A stretch of DNA of 46,628 nucleotides, taken from NCBI GenBank assembly GCA_021732845.1, contig JAKFUF010000055.1, positions 1 to 46,628 of the forward strand. The letters run 5' to 3'. The translations under genes were made by a program, and so were the position numbers. The number at the start of each line of letters is the position of its first letter. Position 1 is the stretch's first letter. Source of the DNA: Planctomycetaceae bacterium. Its GTDB lineage: Bacteria > Planctomycetota > Planctomycetia > Planctomycetales > Planctomycetaceae. Of the stretch, positions 15,534 through 25,116 are shown piece by piece. The notes below the pieces were generated by a model, which saw only the letters and a list, made by a program, of their open reading frames with translations, ran no database searches and was not told where the DNA came from.

Positions 15534-17321
15534 ATGTGCCGATTCAGGTTGATACTGCTGCTGTTCGGCCTCGGCCTGATGATTTCCACATGCCCGACTG
15601 GTTTTGAAGACGATGTCGAGACCCTGATCGCTGAACTGCCCCGGACTACCACCGGGGATCTTGAATATTCCAGGCAATTCGCCAACTCCAGATTTTTGCC
15701 GTATGAGATAGACGGTGGACCCGAATTGTCTGAGGGCAACGCCGCGCATTCCCATTCGGCGGTGCTGCGCAGGATTGTGAGCAAGGGAGCTCGCTCGGTT
15801 CCCGCACTTGTGCGGCACCTATCCGATGAGCGCCCGGTTCACCTTTCGGGGTTGGGAGCGAGCTGGACTGCGTTTTGGGATGAATATGACTTCAATCCCC
15901 GTACATATGGACCGCCGCCAGAGGGCGTCAACCGGAAAGACATTGATGGGCACCCAGACAGTCATATCTTGACGGTCGGGGATCTGTGTTTCGTGGCGCT
16001 TGGTCAAATCGTGAGCCGGAAATTCGAGGCCAATCGCTGGCAACTCACCGGTGGTGCGATTTTCAACTCTCCAACCTATTCCCGACGGTTGCGGGAGGTA
16101 GTGCAAAAGGATTGGACCGGTTTCACGAGGCAACAGCACCGTCAGTTGTTGATTGACGATTTTGAACGGCCAAATGACCAGTTCCGACGCGTCGGCGCGT
16201 ACCAACGGCTCACCTTTTACTTCCCGGATGTTGTTGAGGCTCTGGTCCTCAAGGAGCTGCGTCAGCCGGCCATCAATGGAGCCAAGATTCGCAGCTTTCT
16301 GCGCGACTCGCTCTATAAGACAGTCGATCCGATGGAGTGCCGGCGTCGCTACGAAGAATTCATCCGCGACTCGGGACCAGATTATATTGCCGGGGTCAGA
16401 GATCTGTTGTTTGAAGATCTCAACAGCCTGGAAGCAAACGAAGAGGGGCGGTCGAATGAGTCACTGGAGTATGGCACGCAGCCACGTGAACTCCTGGTCC
16501 AGCTTTTTGATCAGCCCAAGAATGTCACGCGTGCCGATCGGCCTGCGTGGCTCGTAACATATACCTACGAACGAGCCTGGTTCATCGAATCGCTGATTCA
16601 TGACCAAAGCCGACAAATTGGCGACGCCGTTCGACAGATTCTGCTGGAAGAGTCCGAAGACCCATTTTTGCCGCCGGCCTGTGTCCGCAGTCTGGCAAAC
16701 CGGGGCTACCCCGAGGTGCTGCTGGCGGAGTTGGCGAAGCTCGATTTCGGAGTATTCGAAGAGAATTGGCGGCATCGGGAAATGCTCCAGGCGATTTGCA
16801 CATCGAGAGATTCCTCAGTCCGGACCCGACTGCTGCAGATCCTCACCACCACCGTGAACGAAACCTATTTTCTGTGGATTCTCGAATCACTTCCCCAAGA
16901 AGCCGAGTCGTTGGCCCTGGAGCATGCCCAACGGTTGCTCAACGCACTGCCGGACAAGACCGAGCTTGGCCGATCTCTGCTGAGATGGATTGCGGAAGAA
17001 CATCCCGGTCAGATTTCAGATGCGTTGAACGCTTTTCTCACCAGAGGGGCTCCCGAGCGGGCAGAGACTGTCTGCCAGGCTCTGTGGGGCTTGCCGCTTT
17101 CCAAGAGGCTGCTGGCACCGTTGCTGAACGATCATCGACCGCTGCCTGGATTCTCATTGGTCTATAAATATCCCATGCGTGTCTGTGATTTGGCCGCGCA
17201 AACCATTCATCGGAACGACGAGGATCGAAAAGAACTCACCTTCGACTACTACTGGCCGATTGAACAGAAGGATCGCGTGATTTCCAGACTGAAGCAGTAT
17301 TGCGAGGAACCGGACCTGTAA
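15534..17321 (+). CDS. Secreted or lipid-anchored protein of unknown family, alpha-helical repeats
   Basis: A 595-aa protein I do not recognise. It begins MCRFRLILLLFGLGLMISTC, a signal peptide in which MISTC may serve as a poor lipobox. The body is helix-rich with recurring Leu/Ala helices (for example about residues 375-560: VRQILLEE, LANRGYPEVLLAELAKL, RTRLLQILTT, AQRLLNALPD), suggesting HEAT/ARM-like repeats. Codon use is visibly less GC-biased than in neighbouring genes. The gene lies between the two copies of a 279-bp direct duplication and so probably arrived or was reshuffled together with that duplication. The start at ATG 15534 begins the signal peptide. Confidence 0.7.
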   Translation: MCRFRLILLLFGLGLMISTCPTGFEDDVETLIAELPRTTTGDLEYSRQFANSRFLPYEIDGGPELSEGNAAHSHSAVLRRIVSKGARSVPALVRHLSDERPVHLSGLGASWTAFWDEYDFNPRTYGPPPEGVNRKDIDGHPDSHILTVGDLCFVALGQIVSRKFEANRWQLTGGAIFNSPTYSRRLREVVQKDWTGFTRQQHRQLLIDDFERPNDQFRRVGAYQRLTFYFPDVVEALVLKELRQPAINGAKIRSFLRDSLYKTVDPMECRRRYEEFIRDSGPDYIAGVRDLLFEDLNSLEANEEGRSNESLEYGTQPRELLVQLFDQPKNVTRADRPAWLVTYTYERAWFIESLIHDQSRQIGDAVRQILLEESEDPFLPPACVRSLANRGYPEVLLAELAKLDFGVFEENWRHREMLQAICTSRDSSVRTRLLQILTTTVNETYFLWILESLPQEAESLALEHAQRLLNALPDKTELGRSLLRWIAEEHPGQISDALNAFLTRGAPERAETVCQALWGLPLSKRLLAPLLNDHRPLPGFSLVYKYPMRVCDLAAQTIHRNDEDRKELTFDYYWPIEQKDRVISRLKQYCEEPDL

Positions 17322-17443
17322 ACTTCCAGCGACGTGTCGACACGATTTCACTCTGCACTTTTCAATTCCCACGTCGCATCCGGCCCGCATCTGCAGAGTG
17401 AACTGGTGACTGTCGAGATGGTGCCGATGGAGTGCTACATGGG

Positions 17444-17722
17444 GCGAGAGGAGGCAGAATGAAACTTGTGACCGTGCAGAGTTACCCAAATGCAGCGGAA
17501 GCCCATGCGGCGCGGGCGGTGCTGGAAGCGTGCGGGGTGCGGACGACCATTGCGGACGAATCGACCGGCACCACCTTGTGGCATGTCGGAGCGATTGGTG
17601 GCATCAAGGTGCAGGTGACCGAGGAGGATCTGGCTCAGGCTCGCGAACTGTTGAAAACGCCGCTCGCCGCCGATTTGCCGGCTTGGCAATGCCCCTCCTG
17701 CCTGCACCATGTCGATGCCGGT
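17444..17722 (+). repeat. 279-bp direct duplication, copy 2
   Basis: Partner of 15167-15445, offset 2277 bp. This copy continues into the full-length DUF2007 gene and is presumably the original. Confidence 0.9.
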
Positions 17723-18103
17723 TTTGAAATCTGTTGGTCGTGCGGGCTGGAGCGTCCGGGCGACGCGCCAGCGAACCAGAGCCCTCCGGTGAGCCACGCG
17801 CCGTCGACCGAGGAGGACGACGAGGAATCGTCCGACTCGGAGCCTGGAGATCTCGCCACGCGCAATGTCGCGGCGGAGCAGACCGTCGACCGTGCCTGGC
17901 GGGCGGCCGTTCTCGGGATGTTCTTCATGCCGGGAATCCTGCACCTCTACTCTCTCTGGCTGCTGCTGGGCGGCGACCTGACCGCGGATCAGCTCAGCCC
18001 CAGCCTCCGCCGCACACGCCGCCGGACCCTGGCACTGGACATTGCCGGAGTGATCCTGGGGATGCTCGTGTTCCGCTTTATCGTTCATGGGACCGGATTC
18101 TAG
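17459..18103 (+). CDS. DUF2007 domain protein with zinc ribbon and C-terminal membrane segments
   Basis: A 214-aa protein. Residues 1-75 form a DUF2007-like domain (starts MKLVTVQSYPNAAEAHAARA, contains GGIKVQVTEEDLAQARELL), annotated in the family as a putative signal-transducing domain. A zinc ribbon follows (CPSC about residue 82, CWSCG about 97), then an acidic Ser/Glu/Asp-rich linker (about 105-140) and two hydrophobic segments near 155-175 and 192-210. A strong GAGAGGAGG site precedes the ATG at 17459. Its first 88 codons are duplicated at 15182. Function unknown. Confidence 0.85.
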   Translation: MKLVTVQSYPNAAEAHAARAVLEACGVRTTIADESTGTTLWHVGAIGGIKVQVTEEDLAQARELLKTPLAADLPAWQCPSCLHHVDAGFEICWSCGLERPGDAPANQSPPVSHAPSTEEDDEESSDSEPGDLATRNVAAEQTVDRAWRAAVLGMFFMPGILHLYSLWLLLGGDLTADQLSPSLRRTRRRTLALDIAGVILGMLVFRFIVHGTGF

Positions 18104-18192
18104 GTTAGTCCAAACTGCTCAACGAAAGAGCGTAAATCTCGAGATCCCCACACCAAAAACTAAGTGGGCACTGCACGCAACACGCGCAAGCG

Positions 18193-18221
18193 TTCATTGT
18201 TGTGTCTGAAACTGGTATGAT
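18193..18221 (+). promoter_or_regulatory. Possible sigma70-type promoter for the 1380-aa gene
   Basis: TTCATT (18193-18198), a 17-bp spacer and TATGAT (18216-18221) lie 85 bp upstream of the start codon. The -10 is good and the -35 is poor. Confidence 0.4.
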
Positions 18222-18305
18222 CGGGGGCCGGGATCGTTCAGGATTCCCAGGGCGCGAGACGGACTGCAGATCGGATCTATCGACGTCAAAACGGGAGACC
18301 GCCGG

Positions 18306-21300
18306 ATGAATGCAGGGAAATTTCGCTTGGCCAGTCTCGTGCTGACTGTCGCCAGCCTGCTGCTGACTTCCTCCGCGGTTCGGGCAGAAGCCCCCATGCC
18401 GTTGCCGGGGATTGCCTTCGTCGGCGGGCCGATTGTTGACCGTGAGAATGATCAGTACACCGGCGCTTATCATTGGCGGGATGGCTACGTCTACCCCAAG
18501 GGGGCGACATTCAACGCCTGGGAGCGGACCACCAGCACACCGCGGCCGGGCCGAAACCTGTATTCGCTGGTCCCAGCCACGGCTGAGGGGAAGCTGACGC
18601 AGCTCACGTTTTTGACCACCGGCGAAGTCTACGATCCCGAACCCTCCTACGACGGCGAGCGGATCCTGTTTTCGATGCGCAAGGATGGCGAGGACTGGTT
18701 CCACCTGTTCGAGATGCGGCGTGACGGCACCGGCCTGCGGCAGATCACTGACGGCCCGTTCAATGACATCTCTGGCTGCTACCTGCCCGACGGGCGGATT
18801 GTGTTTTGTTCGGACCGCAGCGGCGTCCTGGACGAATACCACGAAGAGCGCAGCGAATTCCTGTTCCGCATGAACAGCGATGGCACTGGGATGGAACAGT
18901 TGACGTTCGTGCCGGGAATCTACTTCGAGCCCACGGTCCTGCGCAACGGCCTGATCCTCTGCTCGTTCTGGGACGCGTTTCACATTTCCGTGGCTCCGTT
19001 CATCAAGCATGAGACGTATCTGATCACCCTGCGTCCGGATGGCACCGAAGAGCGGCACCTGTTCGGAGCTGGCCAGTACAAGTTTTACAACCGCACCCGG
19101 CACTCGGCGATTGGTCTGACGAAGCCGGGCGAACTGCCGGATGGACGAATTCTGGTCCAAAGCGAGATGGGGCCGTCGATTTACGACCCCAACCTCGGTG
19201 GTGCGTTGGAACTCGCCCTGGCCCCCATCTTTCCAGCGATGACCTCCGTGCAGACCGGTGGAACCACCTTTGCCACGCACCTCTCCCCGCTGGGCACGCG
19301 CAGCACCCCTTACCCGCTGCCGGACGGCCGCTTCCTGATGGCCGCCACACTGCCAGGGAGCCGCGACTTTGGACTGTACGCCGTAGAGCCCGCGACACGG
19401 GAAATGGAGAAGCTGCTGGACCGGCCCAATGTCAGCGAGTGGGATCCGATTCCCCTGGGCATCGTCCGGCAGGTGCCCGCCGTGTTGCCCGAAAAGCCCC
19501 GCGACCCGACAAGCAAAACCGCGACGTTTGTAATCGCCGCCGGACGGGATAGCGACACCCCCCAGCGTCAGGCCCTCAATCAGCGGGCACGGTTTGCCCG
19601 CGTGATTCAGGCGGAATACACCGATGTGACCACTTCGAGCCACACGAGCCTCGAGACTCGCATTCTGGGTGTGGTGCCGATCCAACCGGACGGATCGATC
19701 GCGTTTGAAGCTCCGGCGGAAACGCCGCTGTTCGTGGAAACGCTCGATGCCCGCGGACAACGGCTCGTGCTGCAGGCCGGGTACATGGCCGCGCGGGCGG
19801 GTGAAGTGAAGTCCTGCGTCGGCTGTCACAGCGACCAGTCGCAGGCCGCCCGCGGCGGCTCGTTGACGGCCTTGGGGCTCACTTTGCCCAAGATCACGCG
19901 GGAGACGACGGACCTTAGCTACCGCCGCAACGACACCGACGAATACCGCCGCCAGGCGTTGATCCTGCATCGACCCCAATACCGGGCGTGGCTCAACTCC
20001 GACAATCCCGAAGTCCGTCGCCGCGGGCTCGAACAACTGGCCTATGTGCCCGATGAAGTCGTGGCCGAGGACCGGACCCGGTTCGTCGAACTGCTGACAG
20101 ATCCTGCTCCAGAAGTCCGGCGGCAGGCCGCGTTCACGCTGGCCATGACCGGCAGTGCCGACCAGTTACCGGCCCTGCTGACGGCCCTGGCCGATGCCGA
20201 CTGGCAGGTCCAGCATTTTGCCGCGATGGCCCTCGAAGCCATCACCGGCGAAAATCTGGCACTGCAGGCGGCGCATGGTCCCAAGACCCGCGAGGCCTGG
20301 ACGGGCTGGTGGCGGCAGACGGGAAGCGTCGAGCAGTTCGTGGAGCGGTTGTCGACGCGAGCCACGGGTTGGAAGGACGACTTCGAGCGCGATGCGTGGC
20401 TCGAAGCCACCGCCCGCACCCGCTGGCTGGATTCCGCCAAGGCGACGCAGGTGGCGACCCACCACAAGCCCCAATGGAAAGCCGCGGTCAGGGAGCTGTT
20501 GCAGCAGTCGCCTCCGCCCACCCTGGCCGTCCGCGCGGCAGGTCTGCTGGCCGACCCAGAAGCCGTGGCGCTGCTCACGCCGTGGCTCGTGCGCGGTCAA
20601 AACCCGCCCGCCGATGAATCGGTTCCCGACAGTGACGAGGCCCTGGCTCGCGAAGCCACTGGAACAGTCCTCGCCAAAGAAGCAGTGACCGCCCTCGGCC
20701 GCATTGGCACGCCGGAAGCCGTGAACATCCTGTGGACCACCTTCGCCCGCACCGTCGCCAACCCGTCCCCCTTCGCCACGCGGCACTATCAGACTGGTCC
20801 GCGTCCCGAAGAGTATGGAGACCTGCGGGCATTGATCTACGCCGGTGCCAAGCCCACCGCCGAACAAATCGCGCCGCTGGTCGGCATTCTGCCCTACACG
20901 GAAGGCGAGAAGCCCCGCTTTGAAGACCGGACGAAGATTGAATCGCAGCGGGTGCTGCTGCCGCGGTTGCTCCTGGAGCGAAGCGGTTTTCGCAAGCCGG
21001 TTGTGGAGTTGGCCGTGCAGATTCTGCAGGGCACGGCGGACGCCAGGTCGCCGCTGTATCAAAGCGTCCTGGCGGGCTCCAATATCGACCGGCCGCGGTC
21101 GGAGCATGGGCGGATGTTCCCGGTGTTGAAGGAGCTGTCCGCCGAACAGGCGGTCCATTTGCTGGCCAGTTTCGCCGTCAGCCGCGAGGAGTTTCCTGAG
21201 CCACTGGTGGCCAAGTTGCTGGTGTCGGCGAACCACCGCGAGCGGATCGATGCGGCGGTGGTTTTCCGCCGCTTCGGCTTCGGTCCTGAGACAGAAGCCG

Positions 21301-22448
21301 TTCTGCGGAATGAGATCGGCAAGCCGTACGCCTTCCGGGAGATCTGGAGCATTGGCAAGGGACGGCCGGATGTCGACTTCCGCGACAAGTCTTACCTGAT
21401 GATGGCACTGGCGGCGCACGCCCAGGACCTGGCCGCGCTGCAGCCATTCACGGACTACACAAAATTCTATCGTGACATCCGGTTGGGAATGGCGATCGGT
21501 CTGGGGTTCCGCGGCCGCGCTGATGCGGCACCGCTGCTCCAGCGGCTCGCCAACGATCCTTTGTTCACAGTGCATCGTGAGTGTGAAAACGCCGTCATTG
21601 CCATTCGCGATGCCGAATTGCTGGCTGGTGCCCCGATCACACCGATCGCCCTGCCCGCGCGGAATCCGCTCAAGGCCGACTATCCAGCACCAGGCGCGTT
21701 TGCCTTTGCCAACCAGACACCCGACCAACCGGTGGCCGGCGCGGTCCCCGTGCTCAACGTGAATGATCCCGCGGCGATCGTTCTCGCCCTGCAGGCCGCC
21801 GTCGATGCGAAGCAGTATGCCAATGTCGGCAACAGCTTCGCCCGCAACGCCTCCCGCATGCGGCTGCATGACGCGGGCACGCTCGCCGCCATTCTGGACA
21901 CGCCGGAACTGCTGAAGGCCCCGCTTTCGCCAGACATGGAAAAGGCGCTGACGACCGCCCTCGACAGCCCATTCCCCTTTGCCCACTACCTGGCTTGCCA
22001 AGTCATCGCCCGGCGTCAGGAATCCAAGTTTGCTCCGCAGCTCATCCAGAAGCTGCCGCAGTATGTCGCCGCCGCCGATACGGTCGGCTTCTATTGGGCG
22101 GCCGACGCACTGGGCCGCCTGAAGGCCCCGGAAGCCCTGCCGGTCTTCAGGCAGCTTGCCGTCGACACGCCCCAGCCCAGCACCTTCGGACCGCGCGGCA
22201 TGGCCTACGGCTTCGCCGCCGCCCGTGGCTTGGGACTGATGGGCAACGCCAAAAGCCAGGAGGCGACCGCACTCCTCGCCAGTCCGAACGTGTGGCTCAG
22301 AGCCGGCGTCCTCGACGGCCTGATCGAAGGCGACCCCGCCGCCGCCGTCGGCCTGCTCCGCTCCACCCGCGACGAAGCCGCCAACGCCTTCCTCGAGGCC
22401 GAAGCCAGCTATGGCCTGCACCGGTTGTTGAAAGGCAGCGGCGGGTAG
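18306..22448 (+). CDS. Secreted beta-propeller / c-heme (CxxCH) / HEAT-repeat protein, hydrazine-synthase-alpha-like
   Basis: A 1380-aa exported protein. The signal peptide is about residues 1-28 (ends AVRAEA). PD40/TolB-like propeller repeats follow (about 60-400; for example EPSYDGERILFSMRKDG, LPDGRIVFCSDRSG). A segment resembling the middle domain of hydrazine synthase alpha ends in a single haem c motif CVGCH (C504, C507, H508) after the typical PDGSIAFEAPAETPLF stretch. HEAT-like repeats fill about 560-1375 (NPEVRRRGLEQLAYV, APEVRRQAAFTLAM). A GGGAGA site lies seven bases before the ATG. It is probably periplasmic. Such architectures are common in non-anammox planctomycetes and do not imply hydrazine synthesis; an electron-transfer or sensing role is likely. 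Confidence 0.85.
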   Translation: MNAGKFRLASLVLTVASLLLTSSAVRAEAPMPLPGIAFVGGPIVDRENDQYTGAYHWRDGYVYPKGATFNAWERTTSTPRPGRNLYSLVPATAEGKLTQLTFLTTGEVYDPEPSYDGERILFSMRKDGEDWFHLFEMRRDGTGLRQITDGPFNDISGCYLPDGRIVFCSDRSGVLDEYHEERSEFLFRMNSDGTGMEQLTFVPGIYFEPTVLRNGLILCSFWDAFHISVAPFIKHETYLITLRPDGTEERHLFGAGQYKFYNRTRHSAIGLTKPGELPDGRILVQSEMGPSIYDPNLGGALELALAPIFPAMTSVQTGGTTFATHLSPLGTRSTPYPLPDGRFLMAATLPGSRDFGLYAVEPATREMEKLLDRPNVSEWDPIPLGIVRQVPAVLPEKPRDPTSKTATFVIAAGRDSDTPQRQALNQRARFARVIQAEYTDVTTSSHTSLETRILGVVPIQPDGSIAFEAPAETPLFVETLDARGQRLVLQAGYMAARAGEVKSCVGCHSDQSQAARGGSLTALGLTLPKITRETTDLSYRRNDTDEYRRQALILHRPQYRAWLNSDNPEVRRRGLEQLAYVPDEVVAEDRTRFVELLTDPAPEVRRQAAFTLAMTGSADQLPALLTALADADWQVQHFAAMALEAITGENLALQAAHGPKTREAWTGWWRQTGSVEQFVERLSTRATGWKDDFERDAWLEATARTRWLDSAKATQVATHHKPQWKAAVRELLQQSPPPTLAVRAAGLLADPEAVALLTPWLVRGQNPPADESVPDSDEALAREATGTVLAKEAVTALGRIGTPEAVNILWTTFARTVANPSPFATRHYQTGPRPEEYGDLRALIYAGAKPTAEQIAPLVGILPYTEGEKPRFEDRTKIESQRVLLPRLLLERSGFRKPVVELAVQILQGTADARSPLYQSVLAGSNIDRPRSEHGRMFPVLKELSAEQAVHLLASFAVSREEFPEPLVAKLLVSANHRERIDAAVVFRRFGFGPETEAVLRNEIGKPYAFREIWSIGKGRPDVDFRDKSYLMMALAAHAQDLAALQPFTDYTKFYRDIRLGMAIGLGFRGRADAAPLLQRLANDPLFTVHRECENAVIAIRDAELLAGAPITPIALPARNPLKADYPAPGAFAFANQTPDQPVAGAVPVLNVNDPAAIVLALQAAVDAKQYANVGNSFARNASRMRLHDAGTLAAILDTPELLKAPLSPDMEKALTTALDSPFPFAHYLACQVIARRQESKFAPQLIQKLPQYVAAADTVGFYWAADALGRLKAPEALPVFRQLAVDTPQPSTFGPRGMAYGFAAARGLGLMGNAKSQEATALLASPNVWLRAGVLDGLIEGDPAAAVGLLRSTRDEAANAFLEAEASYGLHRLLKGSGG

Positions 22449-22675
22449 GATGCGTGAAGGGCAGCGACAGTGCCTGTTTGTCGGCGCTGTCAATCGCGAA
22501 AGCGGCGAACCAAGAGAACCGGAGCTGCGAATCACGCAGGTCTTGAGTGTTCGTGCCGCGGCCCGCTTGCCATCGTTCAGCCGGCGGACAAGTAGTGCTT
22601 GCGACCGACGACATTTCCCAGGCTTGGCTGATTCACGACGATGACTCGCCGGCCCATCCCTACGAGCAATCCGAA

Positions 22676-23584
22676 ATGAATACCCATTTGATTGGCGTCC
22701 TGGCTGTGGTCTTTGGCCTCGGCCTGGCGGGCGCTGACGAACCCGAACAGCCAGCACCGACGAGTTCGAATGTCTCCTACGGATCGGATGCGCGAAACGA
22801 ACTCGACTTTTGGAGGGCCAAAGGCGAGGGTCCGCGGCCCCTTGTGGTGTACATTCACGGGGGAGGGTGGCTGACAGGGGACAAAAGCAAGAAGGGGCCG
22901 GCCATCAAGCCATTTCTCGACCGGGGCATATCGTTCGCCGCGATCAACTATCGATTGACGCCCGAGCACCCGCTGCCTGCCCCAGTCCACGACTCTGCCA
23001 GGGCAATCCAGTTCCTGCGCTCGAAACGGCATGAGTGGGCCATCAACCAGGACCGGATTGCACTGACCGGCCCGAGTGCCGGGGCGTGCACGTCCATGTG
23101 GTTGTTGCTGCACGAGGACCTGGCCGACCCACAGTCGAAAGATCCCGTGCTCCGGGAATCCACGCGAGTCTGCGCCGCCGCGGTGTCTGTCGGCCAGACC
23201 TCCATCGACCCAAAGGTCATCGAAAGCTGGTTGGGGCCGAATGTGCTGAAGCATCCCATGATCTTTCAGGCTGTCGGTGAAAAGAGCATTGAGGAGGCGG
23301 TCAGGAATTACAACAAACACCAGGGCCTGTACGAGGAGTTTTCCCCGATCAACCACCTCGATTCCAAAGATCCGCCGTTGTTCATGACCTGCAGCGCTGA
23401 GATGGATCTTCCCGCGCGGGATGCCGGCCACGGCATTCACCACCCCGTGTTCGGGGTAAAACTCAAGGAAAAGTCCGACAAACTCGGCCACGAATGCCAT
23501 CTGGTCATACCTGGCTTCTCGCAGCCCAAACAGTATTCCGACGGCGCGGCCTTTCTTTTTGATAAACTGCTGTCGAAGTCATGA
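22676..23584 (+). CDS. Secreted alpha/beta-hydrolase (esterase/lipase, BD-FAE/Aes-like)
   Basis: A 302-aa protein with a signal peptide (MNTHLIGVLAVVFGLGLAGA). Hydrolase motifs in order: oxyanion motif YIHGGGWLTGD (about residue 60), nucleophile elbow GPSAGA (Ser about 138), a probable acid residue near CSAEMDLP, and a C-terminal His region (HECHLVIPGF). These match carboxylesterases of the HSL/BD-FAE type. The start is placed at ATG 22676 so that the signal peptide is N-terminal; the longer frame from 22547 has no support. The stop overlaps nothing real downstream. The substrate cannot be told from sequence. Confidence 0.85.
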   Translation: MNTHLIGVLAVVFGLGLAGADEPEQPAPTSSNVSYGSDARNELDFWRAKGEGPRPLVVYIHGGGWLTGDKSKKGPAIKPFLDRGISFAAINYRLTPEHPLPAPVHDSARAIQFLRSKRHEWAINQDRIALTGPSAGACTSMWLLLHEDLADPQSKDPVLRESTRVCAAAVSVGQTSIDPKVIESWLGPNVLKHPMIFQAVGEKSIEEAVRNYNKHQGLYEEFSPINHLDSKDPPLFMTCSAEMDLPARDAGHGIHHPVFGVKLKEKSDKLGHECHLVIPGFSQPKQYSDGAAFLFDKLLSKS

Positions 23585-23730
23585 GTGGCTGCGATGGTGC
23601 AGCGTCCACGGCCGCCAGCCGCTTGGGCTCCCCGCGATGCAATCCATTCTCCGGTAACATACGATGGCAACGGGGATGCGTCGCAGCTCGGCGCTGTGGC
23701 GGGCGTGGTGGGAACGATGTCAGGATTGTC

Positions 23731-25008
23731 ATGCCGTTTGAGATCTGGCTGACGGTGGGGGCGATGATTCTCGGTGGAGGGTCGCTCTCGGCGGCGGCGA
23801 CCGCGCTCGCCACGGCTCCGCGGGGCCAGCTCTCCGAAAGAGCCCGCAGGGGTGGCCGTAGGGCCAAGGCCGCGCTGAGCCTGACACAAAACTCCGAGGT
23901 GACGTTCGCCTGCCTGCGCTCGCTGCGGACCACGTTGATCATCCTCACGGCGACCACCGTGGGGATCATCGGCGTGCCCGTGTTGACGGAACTGCTGCAG
24001 CAGCTTCCGGAGACGATTCGACTGGGCAGCGCGGTGCTCATCGCCGTGGCTGGACTCGTGCTGGTGCAGGTGCTGTTCGCGGACTGGATCCCCCGGCGGC
24101 TGGCCCTGATGGCACCGGTCCAGGTGGCCTGCCTGATCGCCTGGCCGGCGCAGGGGCTGGTGCGGCTGGTGAGCCCCGTCCTGTGGGTGGTGCATGCCCT
24201 GACATCGGCACCCATGCGGTGGCTTGGAATTTCCACGCTTCCCCCCGCGCGGCTGTCGATCGAAGACCTGCAGCATCTGCTGGAGTCCGGAGCGGCGGAC
24301 GGCGTCCTGAACCCCGTCGAACAGCACCTGGCCACCGAGGCCCTGCGGCTGGGACAACGGACGGTGCGGCAGGTGATGCATCCCCGCATCGAAATTGATG
24401 CCGCCGACGTGGAGACTCCGGCGGACGAGATCGTCGGGGCGGTGCTGATGTCGGGTTTCAACCGGCTGCCGGTCTATGAAGCCAACCTCGACAAGGTGCT
24501 GGGCGTGGTGCAGGTGCGCGATGTGCTGCTCCAATTCTACCTCGGCCGGCCCATCAACCTCCGCAAGCTGATGCGTCCCGCCGTCTTCATTCCCGAATCC
24601 ATGCGGCTCGACCGGCTGTTGTGCCTGCTGGCGGAGAAGCGCACGGCCATGGCGTTCGTGGTCGATGAATTCGGCCGCACCACGGGACTGATCACCCGCA
24701 ACGACGTGCTGAACGACCTGATCGGCGAATTGCTGCACCAGCCAGCCACCGACCGCGACATCAGCCGCCGCGATGACGGCCGGTGGCTCGTGGAGGGCAA
24801 GACGCCCATCGTCGACCTGCTGGAACGGATGGAACTGCCGGCGCGGCCCCTTCCCAAAACCGTCCACACCGTCGCCGGGCTTGTTCTGGAGCAACTCGGC
24901 CGGCTGCCCCAGGCGGGCGATGCCACCACGTGGGAAGATCTGTCGCTGGAGGTGGTTGGCCTGGACGGCAAGCGGATCCAGCATGTCTTGGTTTCGGCGA
25001 AGCGCTGA
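23731..25008 (+). CDS. CorC/HlyC-like CNNM-type membrane protein with CBS pair
   Basis: A 425-aa inner-membrane protein. Three to four hydrophobic segments occupy about residues 1-165 (a CNNM/DUF21-like region), a linker follows (SIEDLQHLLESGAADGVL), then a CBS pair (about 210-335; TVRQVMHPRIEIDA, GFNRLPVYEANLDKVLGVV, AFVVDEFGRTTGLITRND) and a C-terminal CorC/HlyC domain (about 345-425). Relatives act in Mg2+/Co2+ transport or efflux. The DUF21 part looks divergent, so the transport role is by family only. ATG 23731 gives a normal N-terminus; the frame is open upstream to 23581 without family character. Confidence 0.85.
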   Translation: MPFEIWLTVGAMILGGGSLSAAATALATAPRGQLSERARRGGRRAKAALSLTQNSEVTFACLRSLRTTLIILTATTVGIIGVPVLTELLQQLPETIRLGSAVLIAVAGLVLVQVLFADWIPRRLALMAPVQVACLIAWPAQGLVRLVSPVLWVVHALTSAPMRWLGISTLPPARLSIEDLQHLLESGAADGVLNPVEQHLATEALRLGQRTVRQVMHPRIEIDAADVETPADEIVGAVLMSGFNRLPVYEANLDKVLGVVQVRDVLLQFYLGRPINLRKLMRPAVFIPESMRLDRLLCLLAEKRTAMAFVVDEFGRTTGLITRNDVLNDLIGELLHQPATDRDISRRDDGRWLVEGKTPIVDLLERMELPARPLPKTVHTVAGLVLEQLGRLPQAGDATTWEDLSLEVVGLDGKRIQHVLVSAKR

Positions 25009-25079
25009 CCGGTGGCGAAGCCCCGGTGGGACGCGATTCGTGGTGATTGATTGTTTGAAATTTGAAATTTGCGGAACAA

Positions 25080-25116
25080 GGAAGGCCATTGTGCAAACAC
25101 CGTAAGATGGCCTTCC
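25080..25116. other. Perfect 10-bp inverted repeat downstream of the CorC-like gene
   Basis: GGAAGGCCAT (25080-25089) and ATGGCCTTCC (25107-25116) with a 17-base loop and no T-run. It may be a weak terminator or a DNA hairpin repeat. The rest of the 25009-25422 spacer shows a TTTGAAATTTGAAATTTG tract near 25053 and a GGCGGTACGGCGCAAGCC repeat near 25306; nothing else was found. Confidence 0.5.

Noticed and set aside
18306-22448. Anammox hydrazine synthase alpha subunit
   Set aside because: It has only one CxxCH, a long HEAT array, and no beta/gamma subunit genes or other anammox genes nearby. Such partial similarity is common in non-anammox planctomycetes.
18105-22757. Two very long minus-strand frames (643 and 863 aa) opposite the 1380-aa gene
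   Set aside because: The plus-strand gene has a signal peptide, ribosome site and recognisable domains; the opposite frames show no domain and follow from GC-rich third positions.
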